From Rubrivivax sp. (GTDB taxonomy: Bacteria; Pseudomonadota; Gammaproteobacteria; Burkholderiales; Burkholderiaceae_C): DNA of 47,430 nt. The notes under the pieces were generated by a model. That model ran no database searches. It was not told the DNA's origin and saw nothing but the letters and a program-made list of their open reading frames with translations. This document shows positions 16,047-25,612 of the stretch, piece after piece (the first letter of the stretch is position 1; every line of letters starts with the position of its first letter). The position numbers were made by a program, and so were the translations under genes. The stretch lies in the NCBI GenBank assembly GCA_027490215.1, contig JAIXYO010000060.1, forward strand, positions 1 to 47,430, in the 5' to 3' direction.

Positions 16047-18662
16047 TCACTTCGACAGGCTGTCGTAGACCACCGGCACGACCACCAGGCTCAGCACGGT
16101 GGAGGTCAGCAGGCCGCCCATGATGGCAATTGCCATCGGGATGCGCAGTTCGGATCCGGCACCGAAGCCCAGGGCCAGCGGCAGCATGCCGAGCACGGTG
16201 GCCGCGGTGGTCATCAGGATCGGCCGCAACCGGATCGGTGCTGCCAGCAGGATGGCCTCCCGGCGCAGCAGCCCGGTGGCGCGCAACTGCTTGATGTAGT
16301 CGACGATCAGGATCGCGTTCTTGTTGGTCAACCCGAGCAGAAAGATGATGCCCAGCATCGAGACCATGCCGAAGTCGGCCTGTGTGACCAGCAACCCGAG
16401 CATGGCGCCGAAGATGCACAGCGGCAGCGAGGCGATGACCACCACCGTATCGAGCAGGCTGCGGAACAGGGCGTACAGAACGAGGAAGATGCACACCAGC
16501 GACAGACCCAGCGTTTTCAGGAAGCTGCCGATGATTTCCTCCGCCTGGGCCGATTCACCACCGAGGTCGAGGCTGATGCCGGGCGGCAGCGTGGCCTTGG
16601 CGGCCTCGACGGCACGGTCGGTCACTTCGCCGATGGCGGCGTTGGGTCCGAGGTTGGCGGTGATCAGCGCCACGCGGCGGCCGTTGTGGTGCTGGATTTC
16701 CAGCGGCACGCTGCCATCCATGCGCGTGGTGCTGCTGCTGATGTCGGTGAGGCCGGGGATGCTTTTCAGGCGCTGCGTCAGCGCCTGACCGGCCTGCTGC
16801 AGCGCGACGACGTCATCGCCGACCAGGCGCAGTTGCACGGGCCGCTCGCCGCCGCTGTCGACGAAGGGAATGTCTTCGACGCTGGTGGTGACGCCGGCCA
16901 GCGCCGGCATGGTGCGGCGAAACTGCTGCTGCAGGTCGGCTGTGGAGATCTGACGGTCGGCCTTCAGCTGGATGTGGATCGAGCCCTTGTGGGCCTCGCC
17001 CTGGCGCGTGCCGACGATGGTGAACGCGGCCTCCACCGCGGGCGACTGGCGCACGAAGGCATCGAGCTTCGCGGCCACGGCCAGCGATTCCTGCAGCGGG
17101 TCAAACTCTGCTGCCGCAGGCCCTTCGGGTGGTGTGGCCGGCGGGGTGCTGTAGTTCAGGTAGAACTCGCCGCGGTCGAGCGTCGGGATGAAGCCCTTGG
17201 GGATCAGCGGAATCAGTGCCAGGCTGGCTGCGAAGCACAGCACCGCACCACCCAGCACCACCCGCCGATGCGCCAGCGACCAGGCCAGCCACCGGCTGTA
17301 GTGGCGAACGAGCGCCGAAGGCGGGACCGTGTGCATCGTGGCAGGCGATGTCGATTCCAGGGCACTCTCCTTGCGCGGCGCTCTGGCCTCGAGCCAGTAC
17401 ACCGCCAGCACCGGCGACAGCGTGCGAGACACCAGCAGCGAAATCAGCATCGCCGCTGAGATGGTGATGCCGAAAGGCCGGAAGAACTGGCCCAGCACGC
17501 CGCTCATCAGGCCGATCGGCAGGAAGACCGCGACCACCGTCAGCGTGGCCGCGGTGACGGTCAGGCCGATCTCGTCGGTGGCCTTGATCGCTGCCGCGCG
17601 CGGGGACTCACCCATGTCGAGGTGGCGAGAAATGTTCTCCAGATCGACGATCGCATCGTCGACCACATTGCCGACGATCATCGCCAGCGCCAGCAGCGTG
17701 ATGGTCTCGAGGTTGAAGCCGTAGAGCACCATGACGACGGCAGTGCCGAGCAGCGAGGTCGGGATCGCCAGCGCCGAGATCGCGGTGGCACGCCAGTTCC
17801 ACAGGAAGGGAAAGATCACCAGTGCCGAGATCACGACCGCCTCGGCCAGCGCTTGCAGCGTCTGGCGGGTGGCGGCGCGGATGTAGTCGGCCTGCGTCTG
17901 CGCGAGCGTCATCTTCACGCCATCGGCGCCACTGCGGCTGTTGATCTGCTGCACGGTGGCGGCCACGCGATCGGCAACGTCGAGCGTGTTCGCATCGCCG
18001 CGCTTGACGACCTGCAGGGCGAGTGCTGCGCGACCGTTCAGGCGCACCAGGGTGCCGGCCTGCGACGCCGCCTCGGGCGCGGTCGCACCTCTCGGTTCGC
18101 CGAGCGTGTGCACCTTGAGCACACCGGGCAGGGCCTGGATCGCTGGAACGATCTCACGTGAGGCCAGTGCACTCAGGCGATCCAGTGGCAGTGCGGTGCT
18201 CTCCACCGCGTAGGTCGCCACGATGGCTTCGTTGAGGTTGATCGGCAGCACCTGAGTGCTCGTCTCAGCGGGCAGCTTGAGCGTCTTCAGGGCGGCCTCG
18301 ACGGTTTGCCGCGAGGCCTCCAGGTCGCTGCCGACATCGAAGGGGACGTTGACCACCACCTGGCCCGGATAGGTGGTTGACCCCACATCCGACGTGCCGG
18401 GCAGTGCGCGCAACGCCTGCTCGATGGGAAGCGTGAGCTGGGCCTCGGTCTGCTCTGCGCCGTCGATCGGTGCAGCGGCCTGAACCACCACCACCGGGTA
18501 GGTGATGTCGGGGAAGAGGGCAAATTTGAGAGAACTGGCTGCCACCGCGCCGACCACCACCAGTGCCAACCAGAACGCCACCGTCAACCGCGGGTGGTTG
18601 ATCGCGAGCCGCGAGATGTTGAAGCGTTCGCGCAGGGAGGTTGTCAGGTGAGGCGCAGGCAT
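16047..18662 (-). CDS. HAE1-like RND efflux permease in the hopanoid operon
   Basis: An 871-residue proton-driven RND permease. It has the usual two repeats: TM1 (about 25-45), a periplasmic loop starting LFPDITYPVVVV, and six-helix blocks with the proton-relay pair in GNVVDDAIVDLENISR. The second half contains LIPKGFIPTLDRGEF and GLTNKNAILIVDY. It is about 150-170 residues shorter than AcrB, the difference lying mainly in the periplasmic docking loops. ATG 18662 is chosen, and a TTG at 18674 is also open. It lies 55 bases after hpnO on the same strand. No adaptor or channel gene adjoins it. It is not the MmpL-like HpnN by motif. Confidence 0.88.
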   Translation of the reverse strand: MPAPHLTTSLRERFNISRLAINHPRLTVAFWLALVVVGAVAASSLKFALFPDITYPVVVVQAAAPIDGAEQTEAQLTLPIEQALRALPGTSDVGSTTYPGQVVVNVPFDVGSDLEASRQTVEAALKTLKLPAETSTQVLPINLNEAIVATYAVESTALPLDRLSALASREIVPAIQALPGVLKVHTLGEPRGATAPEAASQAGTLVRLNGRAALALQVVKRGDANTLDVADRVAATVQQINSRSGADGVKMTLAQTQADYIRAATRQTLQALAEAVVISALVIFPFLWNWRATAISALAIPTSLLGTAVVMVLYGFNLETITLLALAMIVGNVVDDAIVDLENISRHLDMGESPRAAAIKATDEIGLTVTAATLTVVAVFLPIGLMSGVLGQFFRPFGITISAAMLISLLVSRTLSPVLAVYWLEARAPRKESALESTSPATMHTVPPSALVRHYSRWLAWSLAHRRVVLGGAVLCFAASLALIPLIPKGFIPTLDRGEFYLNYSTPPATPPEGPAAAEFDPLQESLAVAAKLDAFVRQSPAVEAAFTIVGTRQGEAHKGSIHIQLKADRQISTADLQQQFRRTMPALAGVTTSVEDIPFVDSGGERPVQLRLVGDDVVALQQAGQALTQRLKSIPGLTDISSSTTRMDGSVPLEIQHHNGRRVALITANLGPNAAIGEVTDRAVEAAKATLPPGISLDLGGESAQAEEIIGSFLKTLGLSLVCIFLVLYALFRSLLDTVVVIASLPLCIFGAMLGLLVTQADFGMVSMLGIIFLLGLTNKNAILIVDYIKQLRATGLLRREAILLAAPIRLRPILMTTAATVLGMLPLALGFGAGSELRIPMAIAIMGGLLTSTVLSLVVVPVVYDSLSK

Positions 18663-18717
18663 GGGCAGTGGCAAATGGGGGGCCGAGACGAGGCGCTGCG
18701 GCGCCAGAGGCGAAAGC

Positions 18718-20103
18718 TCAGGCGGCGCGTGCCTTCAGGGCGTGGCCGGCGAGCGTCTTGCCCAGGTCCCACACCGCGCCGGGGACGCGGTGGCAGTCGG
18801 CAATGACGGCATCGAAGGCGCTGACGATCTGCGCCTTGTCGTCCCGGCTGATCACCAGCGGCGGCAGCAGCTTGATGACGTTCAGCCCGTGGCCGGCCAC
18901 CTGCGTCAGGATGCGGTGCTCCTTGAACAGCGGGATCGAGATCATCTGGCTGAACAGGCCCTTGTTGGCGAGTTCGAGGGCTCCCCAGGCGGCTTTCAGG
19001 CCGAAGCTGCGCGGAGAGCCGAATTCGAGCGCGATCATCAGGCCCTTGCCGCGCACCGTTTTCAGGAACTCGTAGCGCTCGACCATCGCGCCGAGTTCGG
19101 CAATCAGTTCGCTACCGAGGGTGGCAGCGTGCTCGACAAGGCGTTCGGATTCGATGACTTCCAGCGCGGCCAGGCCGGCGGCCATGGCCATGTTGTTCTT
19201 CGAGAAGGTCGAGCCATGCACCACCGCGCGGTCGATGCGATTGAACACGGCGTCCATCACCGGCTTGCGCATGGCCACCGCGCCCACAGGCACGAAGCCG
19301 CCGGACAGCGCCTTGGCCATCAGCACCATGTCGGGCTCGACGCCCCAGTGTTCGACGGCGAAGAACTTGCCAGTGCGGCCCATGCCGGTCTGGATCTCGT
19401 CGGCCACGAACAGCGTGCCGTACTTGCGGCAGAGCTTCGCAGCCTCGGGCAGGTAGTCGTCGTCGGGGATGTTCACGCCCTTGCCCTGGATCGGCTCGAC
19501 GATGAACGCGGCCACGTCGCGTCCGCGCAGTGCCGCGTCGAGTGCGTTGAGGTCGCTGAAGGGAACTGAGACGCAATCGGGAATGAGCGGGCCGAAACCG
19601 TCCTGGAAGATGCGCTCCCCGGTCAGCGACAGCGCGCCCATCGTCAGGCCATGAAAGGAATGGTCGCAGTGAACGATCTTGCCCCGCTTGGTGGTGCTGC
19701 GGCTGAACTTGATCGCGGCTTCCACGGCCTCGGCGCCCGAGTTGCAGAAGAACAGCTTGCTGATATCGCCCGGCGTGTGCCGCAAGAGGCGCTCGGCCAG
19801 CAGGCCGCTCAGCACCGAGACATCGAGTTGCACGAGGTCGGGCAGCTGCAGGTCCAGCACGTCGCGCAACGCGCCGACGACGGTCGGGTGGTTGCGACCG
19901 AGAGCAAACACGCCCCAGCCGGCCAGCAGGTCGAGGTAGCGATCGCCAGCCTCATCGAACAGGTAGGGCCCTTCCGCGCGCACGTAGCGGCGGTCGTAAC
20001 CGATGGTGCGCAGCAGCCGGACCATCTGGGTGTTGAGATGGTCCTCGTGGAGGGAGAAGTTCTCCCCTCGGCGCGAAGCGATCAGATCGGCAAGGAAAGC
20101 CAT
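18718..20103 (-). CDS. hpnO: Hopanoid aminotransferase HpnO (class III, PLP)
   Basis: A 461-residue class III aminotransferase. The PLP lysine is in GSTFSKNN, and the cofactor-binding Asp is in FVADEIQTGMGRTG. FCNSGAEAVEAAIKFSR and DHSFHGLTMGALSLTG are the phosphate-binding parts. In hopanoid clusters this enzyme makes aminobacteriohopanetriol from the ribosyl or aldehyde intermediate. Adjacent hpnG and shc make that assignment strong, though ornithine or acetylornithine transaminases look similar. ATG 20103 fits the family start, while an open TTG at 20166 would overlap the hpnG stop. Confidence 0.88.
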   Translation of the reverse strand: MAFLADLIASRRGENFSLHEDHLNTQMVRLLRTIGYDRRYVRAEGPYLFDEAGDRYLDLLAGWGVFALGRNHPTVVGALRDVLDLQLPDLVQLDVSVLSGLLAERLLRHTPGDISKLFFCNSGAEAVEAAIKFSRSTTKRGKIVHCDHSFHGLTMGALSLTGERIFQDGFGPLIPDCVSVPFSDLNALDAALRGRDVAAFIVEPIQGKGVNIPDDDYLPEAAKLCRKYGTLFVADEIQTGMGRTGKFFAVEHWGVEPDMVLMAKALSGGFVPVGAVAMRKPVMDAVFNRIDRAVVHGSTFSKNNMAMAAGLAALEVIESERLVEHAATLGSELIAELGAMVERYEFLKTVRGKGLMIALEFGSPRSFGLKAAWGALELANKGLFSQMISIPLFKEHRILTQVAGHGLNVIKLLPPLVISRDDKAQIVSAFDAVIADCHRVPGAVWDLGKTLAGHALKARAA

Positions 20104-20162
20104 GGCGGGGTACTGCGGTGGTGTGTCCGGATTCTTGCAGACAGGTGGTCCGACACCGAGGC

Positions 20163-20951
20163 TCAATCCAAAGCCGACTCAGGGGTGAAGCGGTCCGTGC
20201 TGGCGTTTCGTGCCTCGGGCCGCGGCCGTGAAAGCGCTTGCGCCAGCAGCAGGTTGTCGCCGGTACGGGTCGCGACAGTCCGCAGACTGGCAAGTGACGC
20301 ACGAAAGCCGCTGGCCAGCTGCAGCAGCGTCAACAGATCGCCCGGTCGACGCAGCAGGCCGCGCAGCAGCGGTGCCAACGGCACGCGGCCGCTGTCATCG
20401 ACATGGTCGGTGACGATCGCCGGCAAGGTCAGCGCCAGGGGATCGACCACGCTTCGCACCACCAGCAGTGGCAGACCGTGGCGATGGGCAACCCGGGCGA
20501 TGGCCGCGCTTTCCATGTCGGCCACCACCGCGCCCGCCCGCGCGGCGAGTTCGCGTTTGGCGGCACTGCTCGCCACCACTTGCGACGCGTGGGCGAGCGC
20601 ACCTTCGAAAACGGCTCTCTGACCCAGCGCGGCAACGACCTCATGCCGCCAGACCGCGTCTGTTGGCCAGCGCTGTAGATCAGCCGTGACCACGGACTCG
20701 GGCAGGCACAGCGCGCCAGCGGGCAGCTCGACATCGAGTCCCGCTGCGCAACCCCAGCTCACCAGCCCGGCGACGCCAGCATCGGCGAGCGTCTGTGCCG
20801 CCTGCGCCGCACGCTGCTCGCCCACACCCGAGACCGCGATGAGTGCCTGATCACGAATGGCAAGACGCGCACCGACGCCCACCGCTTCACGGCAAAGGCT
20901 GCGCAACTCCGCTGGAATGGCGACGACGATGCCGACGCAGGTGCTGCTCAC
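20163..20951 (-). CDS. hpnG: Hopanoid phosphorylase HpnG (adenosylhopane nucleosidase-like)
   Basis: A 262-residue protein of the purine nucleosidase/phosphorylase fold. HpnG removes adenine from adenosylhopane to give ribosylhopane (or its phosphate). The N-terminal VGIVVAIPAELRSL, the glycine-rich VSGVGEQRAA, LVSWGCAAGLD and VADMESAAIARVA (the active-site Met-Glu) mark the family. The GTG at 20951 begins one base after the shc stop, giving tight coupling. A longer frame to 21041 overlaps the shc end and is not needed. The C-terminal tail after about 225 is less conserved. Confidence 0.9.
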   Translation of the reverse strand: MSSTCVGIVVAIPAELRSLCREAVGVGARLAIRDQALIAVSGVGEQRAAQAAQTLADAGVAGLVSWGCAAGLDVELPAGALCLPESVVTADLQRWPTDAVWRHEVVAALGQRAVFEGALAHASQVVASSAAKRELAARAGAVVADMESAAIARVAHRHGLPLLVVRSVVDPLALTLPAIVTDHVDDSGRVPLAPLLRGLLRRPGDLLTLLQLASGFRASLASLRTVATRTGDNLLLAQALSRPRPEARNASTDRFTPESALD

Positions 20952-20952
20952 C

Positions 20953-22941
20953 TCAGGCTGCGACCCAATGATCAGCGGCGGACTCGGCGCGTGCCGAAAA
21001 CGGCACCTCACTGTGCGGCTGCACCCCGGTGAGCCGGACATATCGCGCCAGCGCCCAGACTGGAAAGTAGGCGCTGTAGCCGTGGTACTTCAGATAGAAG
21101 ACGCGCGGGAAGCCTGGCGCGGTGTACCAGGGTTCCGTCCACAGCCCAGCGTTGTCCTGCGTGGACGCGAGGTAGGCCGCACCGCGGGCCACCGCGTTGC
21201 AACGGCCTTCACCTGCCGCCATCAGCGCGAGCATCGCCCAGGCGGTTTGAAAGGAGGTGCTCTCGGTGGCCTGCCCGGCGGTGGCCGGGTCGTCGTAGCT
21301 GTCGTTGTGTTCGCCCCAGCCGCCATCGGCGCGCTGCACGCTTTTCAGCCATGCCGCTGCGCGCTGCATGGCAGGGTCATTGGCGGGGATGCCGATCTGC
21401 TCGAAGGCTGTCAGCACCGACCAGGTGCCGTAGATGTAGTTCGTGCCCCAGCGACCGAACCAGGCGCCCGAAGGCTCCTGCTGCTGACGCAGATACGCCA
21501 TGCAGCCATCCAGCTGTGCTCGGGCCGGCTCGCCCAGCAGGTGAAGTGCGATCAGGCAGCGGGCGCTGACGTCGGCAGTGGGCGGGTCCAGCAGCGCGCC
21601 GTGGTCAGCGAACGGGATTTCGTTGAGGTAGTAGTGGGTGTTGTCAACGTCGAAGGCCCCAAAGCCACCGTTGCTTGACTGCATGCCAGCCACCCATTGA
21701 ACCGCACGACGCAGGTGTTCTTCGTCGGATGCGCGTCCGGCGGCATTCATCGCCCAGGCGACGGCACTGGTGTCATCAAGGTCGGGGTAGTAGGCATTGG
21801 CGAACTGGAACGGCCAGCCGCCGCCGGCCAGATCGGGCCGCGAGTCGCGCCAGTCGCCTGGTTCGTTGCTCAACTGCACGGCATCGAGCCACGCCAGGCC
21901 GCGCCGGGCGGCCTGTTGTCCCACTGGTCCGGCTTCCACCAGGGCCAGCGCGGCCAGGGCGGTGTCCCACACCGGTGGCAGACAAGGCTGGCAGTAGGCT
22001 GATGTCTCGGTGACGACCAGCAGGTCGTCGATGGATTTGCGGGCGGCAAGGCAATGCGGATGGTCCGCGGGGTAGCCCAGCAGGTGCAGCGCCTCGTAGG
22101 CATTCACCATGGCCGGGAAGATGGCGCCGAGTCCGCCGTCGCCGTTCAGGCGTTCGACGAGCCAACTCTCGGCCCGGCGCACCGCACGAGCGCGCAACCA
22201 GCGCGGGATGAGTGGCTCTACCCACTTGCCTACCGAGTCGAAGACCAGAAAGGCGCGGTTGAGCGTCGAACGCACAGGGAAGTAATTGCGCTCCTGGTCG
22301 GGTGGTGTGGTGAACAGCTCGGCAATGCCGACGCCATCCGGATTGCGTGCGCGGGGCTTCAAGCTGCAGAGAAGCAGCAACGGCACCATCACCGTGCGCG
22401 ACCAGTACGACACCTTGGACAGATGGAATGGAAACCAGCGGGGCAGCAGCAGCGCTTCGACCGGAATGAAGGGCACTGCTCGCCAAGGCACCTGCTGGAA
22501 CAGCGCGAGCGCGATGCGTGTGAACACATTGGCGCGCGCCGCACCGCCTTGCGCCAGGATCGCACGCCGAGCACGCTGCATGTGAGCTGCGTCAGGGTCG
22601 TCGCCGGCCAACTTCAGCGCGTAGTACACCTTGACCGAACAGCTGAGATCCATCGCGCCGCCGTGATACAGGTACCAGCCGCCGTCGGCCTGCTGGCGCT
22701 CGCGCAGATAGACAGCCAGCTTGGCAGCGAGACCGCGATCGATCTCGCCGACGTAATGCATCATCAGCAGGTACTCAGCCGGAATGGTGCAGTCTGCTTC
22801 GAGCTCGAAGCACCAGTAGCCGTCGGCATGCTGCCGCTCGATGAGGGCGCTGATGCTGCGGCCGAGCGCCGTTTTGATGACTTCCTGGTTGCCCCGTGGC
22901 GTGTCGGTCATGCCGAATTCAAGCATTTCACCCACGTTCAC
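20953..22941 (-). CDS. shc: Squalene-hopene cyclase
   Basis: A 662-residue membrane-associated triterpene cyclase that turns squalene into hopene and hopanol. The catalytic acid motif is DLDDTSA (variant of DXDDT), followed by many QW repeats (for example SNGGFGAFDVDN, QEPSGAWFGRWG, RADGGWGEHNDS and DNAGLWTE). The C-terminal FYLKYHGYSAYFPVWALARY is typical. The GTG at 22941 has AGGA 5 bases upstream; ATG at 22911 is also possible. It is the first gene of the operon shc-hpnG-hpnO-RND. The squalene-making genes hpnC, hpnD and hpnE are not in this window. Confidence 0.96.
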   Translation of the reverse strand: MNVGEMLEFGMTDTPRGNQEVIKTALGRSISALIERQHADGYWCFELEADCTIPAEYLLMMHYVGEIDRGLAAKLAVYLRERQQADGGWYLYHGGAMDLSCSVKVYYALKLAGDDPDAAHMQRARRAILAQGGAARANVFTRIALALFQQVPWRAVPFIPVEALLLPRWFPFHLSKVSYWSRTVMVPLLLLCSLKPRARNPDGVGIAELFTTPPDQERNYFPVRSTLNRAFLVFDSVGKWVEPLIPRWLRARAVRRAESWLVERLNGDGGLGAIFPAMVNAYEALHLLGYPADHPHCLAARKSIDDLLVVTETSAYCQPCLPPVWDTALAALALVEAGPVGQQAARRGLAWLDAVQLSNEPGDWRDSRPDLAGGGWPFQFANAYYPDLDDTSAVAWAMNAAGRASDEEHLRRAVQWVAGMQSSNGGFGAFDVDNTHYYLNEIPFADHGALLDPPTADVSARCLIALHLLGEPARAQLDGCMAYLRQQQEPSGAWFGRWGTNYIYGTWSVLTAFEQIGIPANDPAMQRAAAWLKSVQRADGGWGEHNDSYDDPATAGQATESTSFQTAWAMLALMAAGEGRCNAVARGAAYLASTQDNAGLWTEPWYTAPGFPRVFYLKYHGYSAYFPVWALARYVRLTGVQPHSEVPFSARAESAADHWVAA

Positions 22942-23294
22942 ACTGTCCTTGTTGAGTCGTCATGTCGTGCGTCTGACGCGTCGCTGCAGCGCATGATGAC
23001 CGGCAGAGTGCTCGATTCGCACGGCCGGCGGATGGTTTGTAGAACCTTCCTCAGCCAACCCAGTTCCTTCGGAGACTATATGCGTGAACCTCGGGAACTA
23101 GTTGGCTTGGCCCTCGAACAAACCAAGGTGCAAGGCAAGGCTGAACTGCGCCTGAGCCGGCGCCTTTGTGGGTTTCGCGAGGGTGGCTTGGCGTGACAGC
23201 CCGGGCGTATCGCTCGCTGAAGATGACTCGCCCGGTAGGCCCCAGAGGGCGTACAGCCTATTGCGGCGGGGCGCTGGTCTTGAAGGGAGCCTGA
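22942..23294. promoter_or_regulatory. Divergent intergenic region between shc and ispH
   Basis: These 353 bases lie between two divergently transcribed hopanoid genes and should carry promoters for both. A 38-codon ORF with a possible GGAG site (ATG 23080 to TGA 23196, starting MREPRELVGL) is open but has no recognisable features, and I do not call it a gene. GGGAG near 23285 is the ispH ribosome-binding site. No clear -35/-10 pair or riboswitch was seen. Confidence 0.35.
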
Positions 23295-24344
23295 TTGACT
23301 TCGAACTCGACCCCGCAGGCGCGTGCAGGTACGAATGCAGAGATCGCTGCCGACGCCGTGCTGTTGCTGGCCAAGCCGCGGGGTTTTTGCGCCGGCGTGG
23401 TGCGTGCGGTGCAGGTCGTGGAACTGGCCCTGGAGGCGCATGGCGCCCCGGTCTACGTGCTCCACGAGATCATCCACAACCAACGCGTGCTGGCTGATCT
23501 GCGCAACCGCGGCGCCGTCTTTGTCGAGCGACTCGATGAGGTGCCGCCGCAAGCCTGTCTGATCTTCAGCGCGCATGGCGTGGCACGCGCGGTTGAGCGC
23601 GAGGCCCGACAGCGTGGCCTGCAGGTGATCGATGCCACCTGCCCGCTGGTGGCCAAGGTGCACCTGGAAGTGATGCAACATGCCCGCGCCGGGCGGGACC
23701 TGATCATGATCGGCCATGCGGGCCATCCGGAAGTGGTCGGCACACTCGGACGCTTCGACACCAGTCGCGGAGGCTCCGCCCACCTGGTGGAGAACCTGGA
23801 CGGCGTGCAGGCCTTGCGAGTTCGCGACCCGATGCGTGTGGCGGTGGTCACCCAGACCACGCTGTCGGTGGACGACACGCGACGCGTTCTGGCCGCGTTG
23901 CGAGCGCGGTTTCCCGCCATCGTCGAGCCACGACGGGACGACATTTGCTACGCCACCCAGTCGCGCCAGAACGGCGTGCACAGCTTGCTACCGCGGGTTG
24001 ATCTGGTTCTTGTGGTGGGTGCACGCAACAGTTCCAATGCGAATCGGCTGCGAGAGGTGGCACGCAGCGGGGGCTGCGAAGCCCATTTGGTGCAAGATGC
24101 CGGGGAGATCGATGTGCGATGGTTGCGTCCGGGTATCGTGATCGGCATCACCGCGGGCGCTTCGACCCCGGCGGTTCTGGTCGATGAACTGGTCTTGAGA
24201 CTCAAGAGCTTGGGCGCGGGTGTGGTGACCGAGATGGACGGCGAGGACGAATCAGTCTCCTTCCGATTGCCGGCGTCTCTGCTTCGCGCCACTGCCCGAC
24301 ACCAAACCCGAACGACGACGGACGAAGAACACCAACCTGTATGA
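23295..24344 (+). CDS. ispH: 4-hydroxy-3-methylbut-2-enyl diphosphate reductase
   Basis: A 349-residue iron-sulfur enzyme of the MEP pathway that makes IPP and DMAPP, the precursors of squalene. The three cluster cysteines are C32 (PRGFCAGV), C116 (DATCPLV) and C218 (DDICYATQSRQ). HEIIHN (57-62), SAHGV (92-96) and the C-terminal ITAGASTP and EMDGEDESVSFRLP are conserved. TTG 23295 is used, with GGGAG about 7 bases upstream. The stop overlaps the hpnH ATG (ATGA). Many betaproteobacteria have a second ispH elsewhere; this copy is tied to hopanoid synthesis by position. Confidence 0.95.
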   Translation: MTSNSTPQARAGTNAEIAADAVLLLAKPRGFCAGVVRAVQVVELALEAHGAPVYVLHEIIHNQRVLADLRNRGAVFVERLDEVPPQACLIFSAHGVARAVEREARQRGLQVIDATCPLVAKVHLEVMQHARAGRDLIMIGHAGHPEVVGTLGRFDTSRGGSAHLVENLDGVQALRVRDPMRVAVVTQTTLSVDDTRRVLAALRARFPAIVEPRRDDICYATQSRQNGVHSLLPRVDLVLVVGARNSSNANRLREVARSGGCEAHLVQDAGEIDVRWLRPGIVIGITAGASTPAVLVDELVLRLKSLGAGVVTEMDGEDESVSFRLPASLLRATARHQTRTTTDEEHQPV

Positions 24345-25480
24345 GCATTCCCTTCAAGCAAAAACTGAGTGTTGGCGCCTATGTCGTCAAGCAAAAACTC
24401 CTTGGCAACAAGCGCTACCCACTGGTGCTGATGCTGGAGCCGCTGTTCCGCTGCAACCTGGCTTGCGCCGGCTGCGGCAAGATCGATTACCCCGAAGATG
24501 TGCTCGACAAACGCCTGAGCGTGGCCGAATGCATGGCGGCGGTCGACGAATGCGGTGCACCGGTCATCTCGATCCCCGGCGGCGAGCCGCTGCTTCACAA
24601 GGAAATGCCGGAGATCGTGCGTGGCATCGTCGCGCGCAAGAAGTTCGTCTACCTGTGCACCAATGCGCTGCTGCTGAAAAAGCGCATGGATGACTACACG
24701 CCGTCGCCTTACCTGACCTTTTCGGTGCACCTGGACGGCGACCGCGAGCGTCACGACGAGGCGGTCTGCCAGGAGGGCGTGTTCGACCGCGCCGTCGAGG
24801 CGATCCAGATGGCGTTGGCGCGCGGCTTCCGCGTCAGCGTCAACTGCACGCTTTTCAGCGGCGAGACGCCGGAGCGCGTCGCGGCCTTCCTGGATTACCT
24901 GGTGGATCTCGGCGTCGAAGCGGCCACCATTTCGCCCGGCTTCAGCTACGAGCGCGCCCCGCAGCAGCATGTGTTCCTGCAGCGCCAGGCCACTCGCCAG
25001 TTGTTCCGCGACATCTTCAAGCTGGGCGCCACACGCCGTGGCGCGCGCCAATGGCGGCTCAACCACTCCAGTCTCTACCTCGATTTCCTGGCCGGCAACC
25101 AGAACTACCAGTGCACGCCCTGGGGCAGCCCTGCGCGCAATGTGTTCGGCTGGCAAAAGCCCTGTTACCTGATGGCTGACGAAGGCTATGCCCCCACGTT
25201 TGCCGCGCTGATGAAGGACACGCCCTGGGAGAAGTACGGCTCCAGCAGCAACCCCAAATGCGCCCAGTGCATGGCGCATTGCGGGTACGAGCCGACGGCG
25301 GTGAATGCGGCGATCGCCAATCCCCTCAAGGCAGCCTGGGTGGCGCTGCGCGGGCCGCGCACCAGCGGCCCGATGGTCGACAACGATGTGCCAGTCACGC
25401 CGCCGAGCGGCGCACGCGAGTACCCGGTGCATTTGATGATGAAGGCGCCGGCCGAGGAGACGCAGGTGACCGGTCGCTGA
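24341..25480 (+). CDS. hpnH: Adenosyl-hopane transferase HpnH (radical SAM)
   Basis: A 379-residue radical SAM enzyme that adds an adenosyl group to the hopene skeleton, the first step to extended C35 hopanoids. The 4Fe-4S motif is CNLACAGC (C38, C42, C45). PGGEPLLH (about 84-91) and TNALLLKKRM follow the radical SAM barrel. The C-terminus has NPKCAQCMAHCGYEPTAV, a second cysteine-rich region typical of the HpnH family. It is translationally coupled to ispH. Its product is the substrate of the HpnG encoded divergently. Confidence 0.96.
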   Translation: MSIPFKQKLSVGAYVVKQKLLGNKRYPLVLMLEPLFRCNLACAGCGKIDYPEDVLDKRLSVAECMAAVDECGAPVISIPGGEPLLHKEMPEIVRGIVARKKFVYLCTNALLLKKRMDDYTPSPYLTFSVHLDGDRERHDEAVCQEGVFDRAVEAIQMALARGFRVSVNCTLFSGETPERVAAFLDYLVDLGVEAATISPGFSYERAPQQHVFLQRQATRQLFRDIFKLGATRRGARQWRLNHSSLYLDFLAGNQNYQCTPWGSPARNVFGWQKPCYLMADEGYAPTFAALMKDTPWEKYGSSSNPKCAQCMAHCGYEPTAVNAAIANPLKAAWVALRGPRTSGPMVDNDVPVTPPSGAREYPVHLMMKAPAEETQVTGR

Positions 25481-25492
25481 CCCCTGCGGCGG

Positions 25493-25518
25493 CCGCTGCG
25501 TCGACCTGAACGCAGCGG
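25493..25518 (+). terminator. GC-rich hairpin after hpnH
   Basis: CCGCTGCGT and ACGCAGCGG form a perfect 9-bp stem around an 8-base loop, 12 bases after the hpnH stop. No T-run follows, so it may act with Rho or only protect the 3' end. Confidence 0.4.
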
Positions 25519-25612
25519 TCTGCCGAGGTCCGGCTGGTCTCGTGCTGCACCGACGCTGCGTTAGCATCCGCCCCACTCGTGAGCTGCGGGTCACGTCGAA
25601 CGGAAATCAGCG

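Noticed and set aside
16047-18662. HpnN (hopanoid RND-like protein)
   Set aside because: Motifs match HAE1/AcrB-type permeases (FPDITYP, VVDDAIVDLEN), not the MmpL-like HpnN.
23080-23196. 38-codon ORF between shc and ispH
   Set aside because: It has a possible ribosome-binding site but no recognisable features. Kept only as a note in the intergenic entry.
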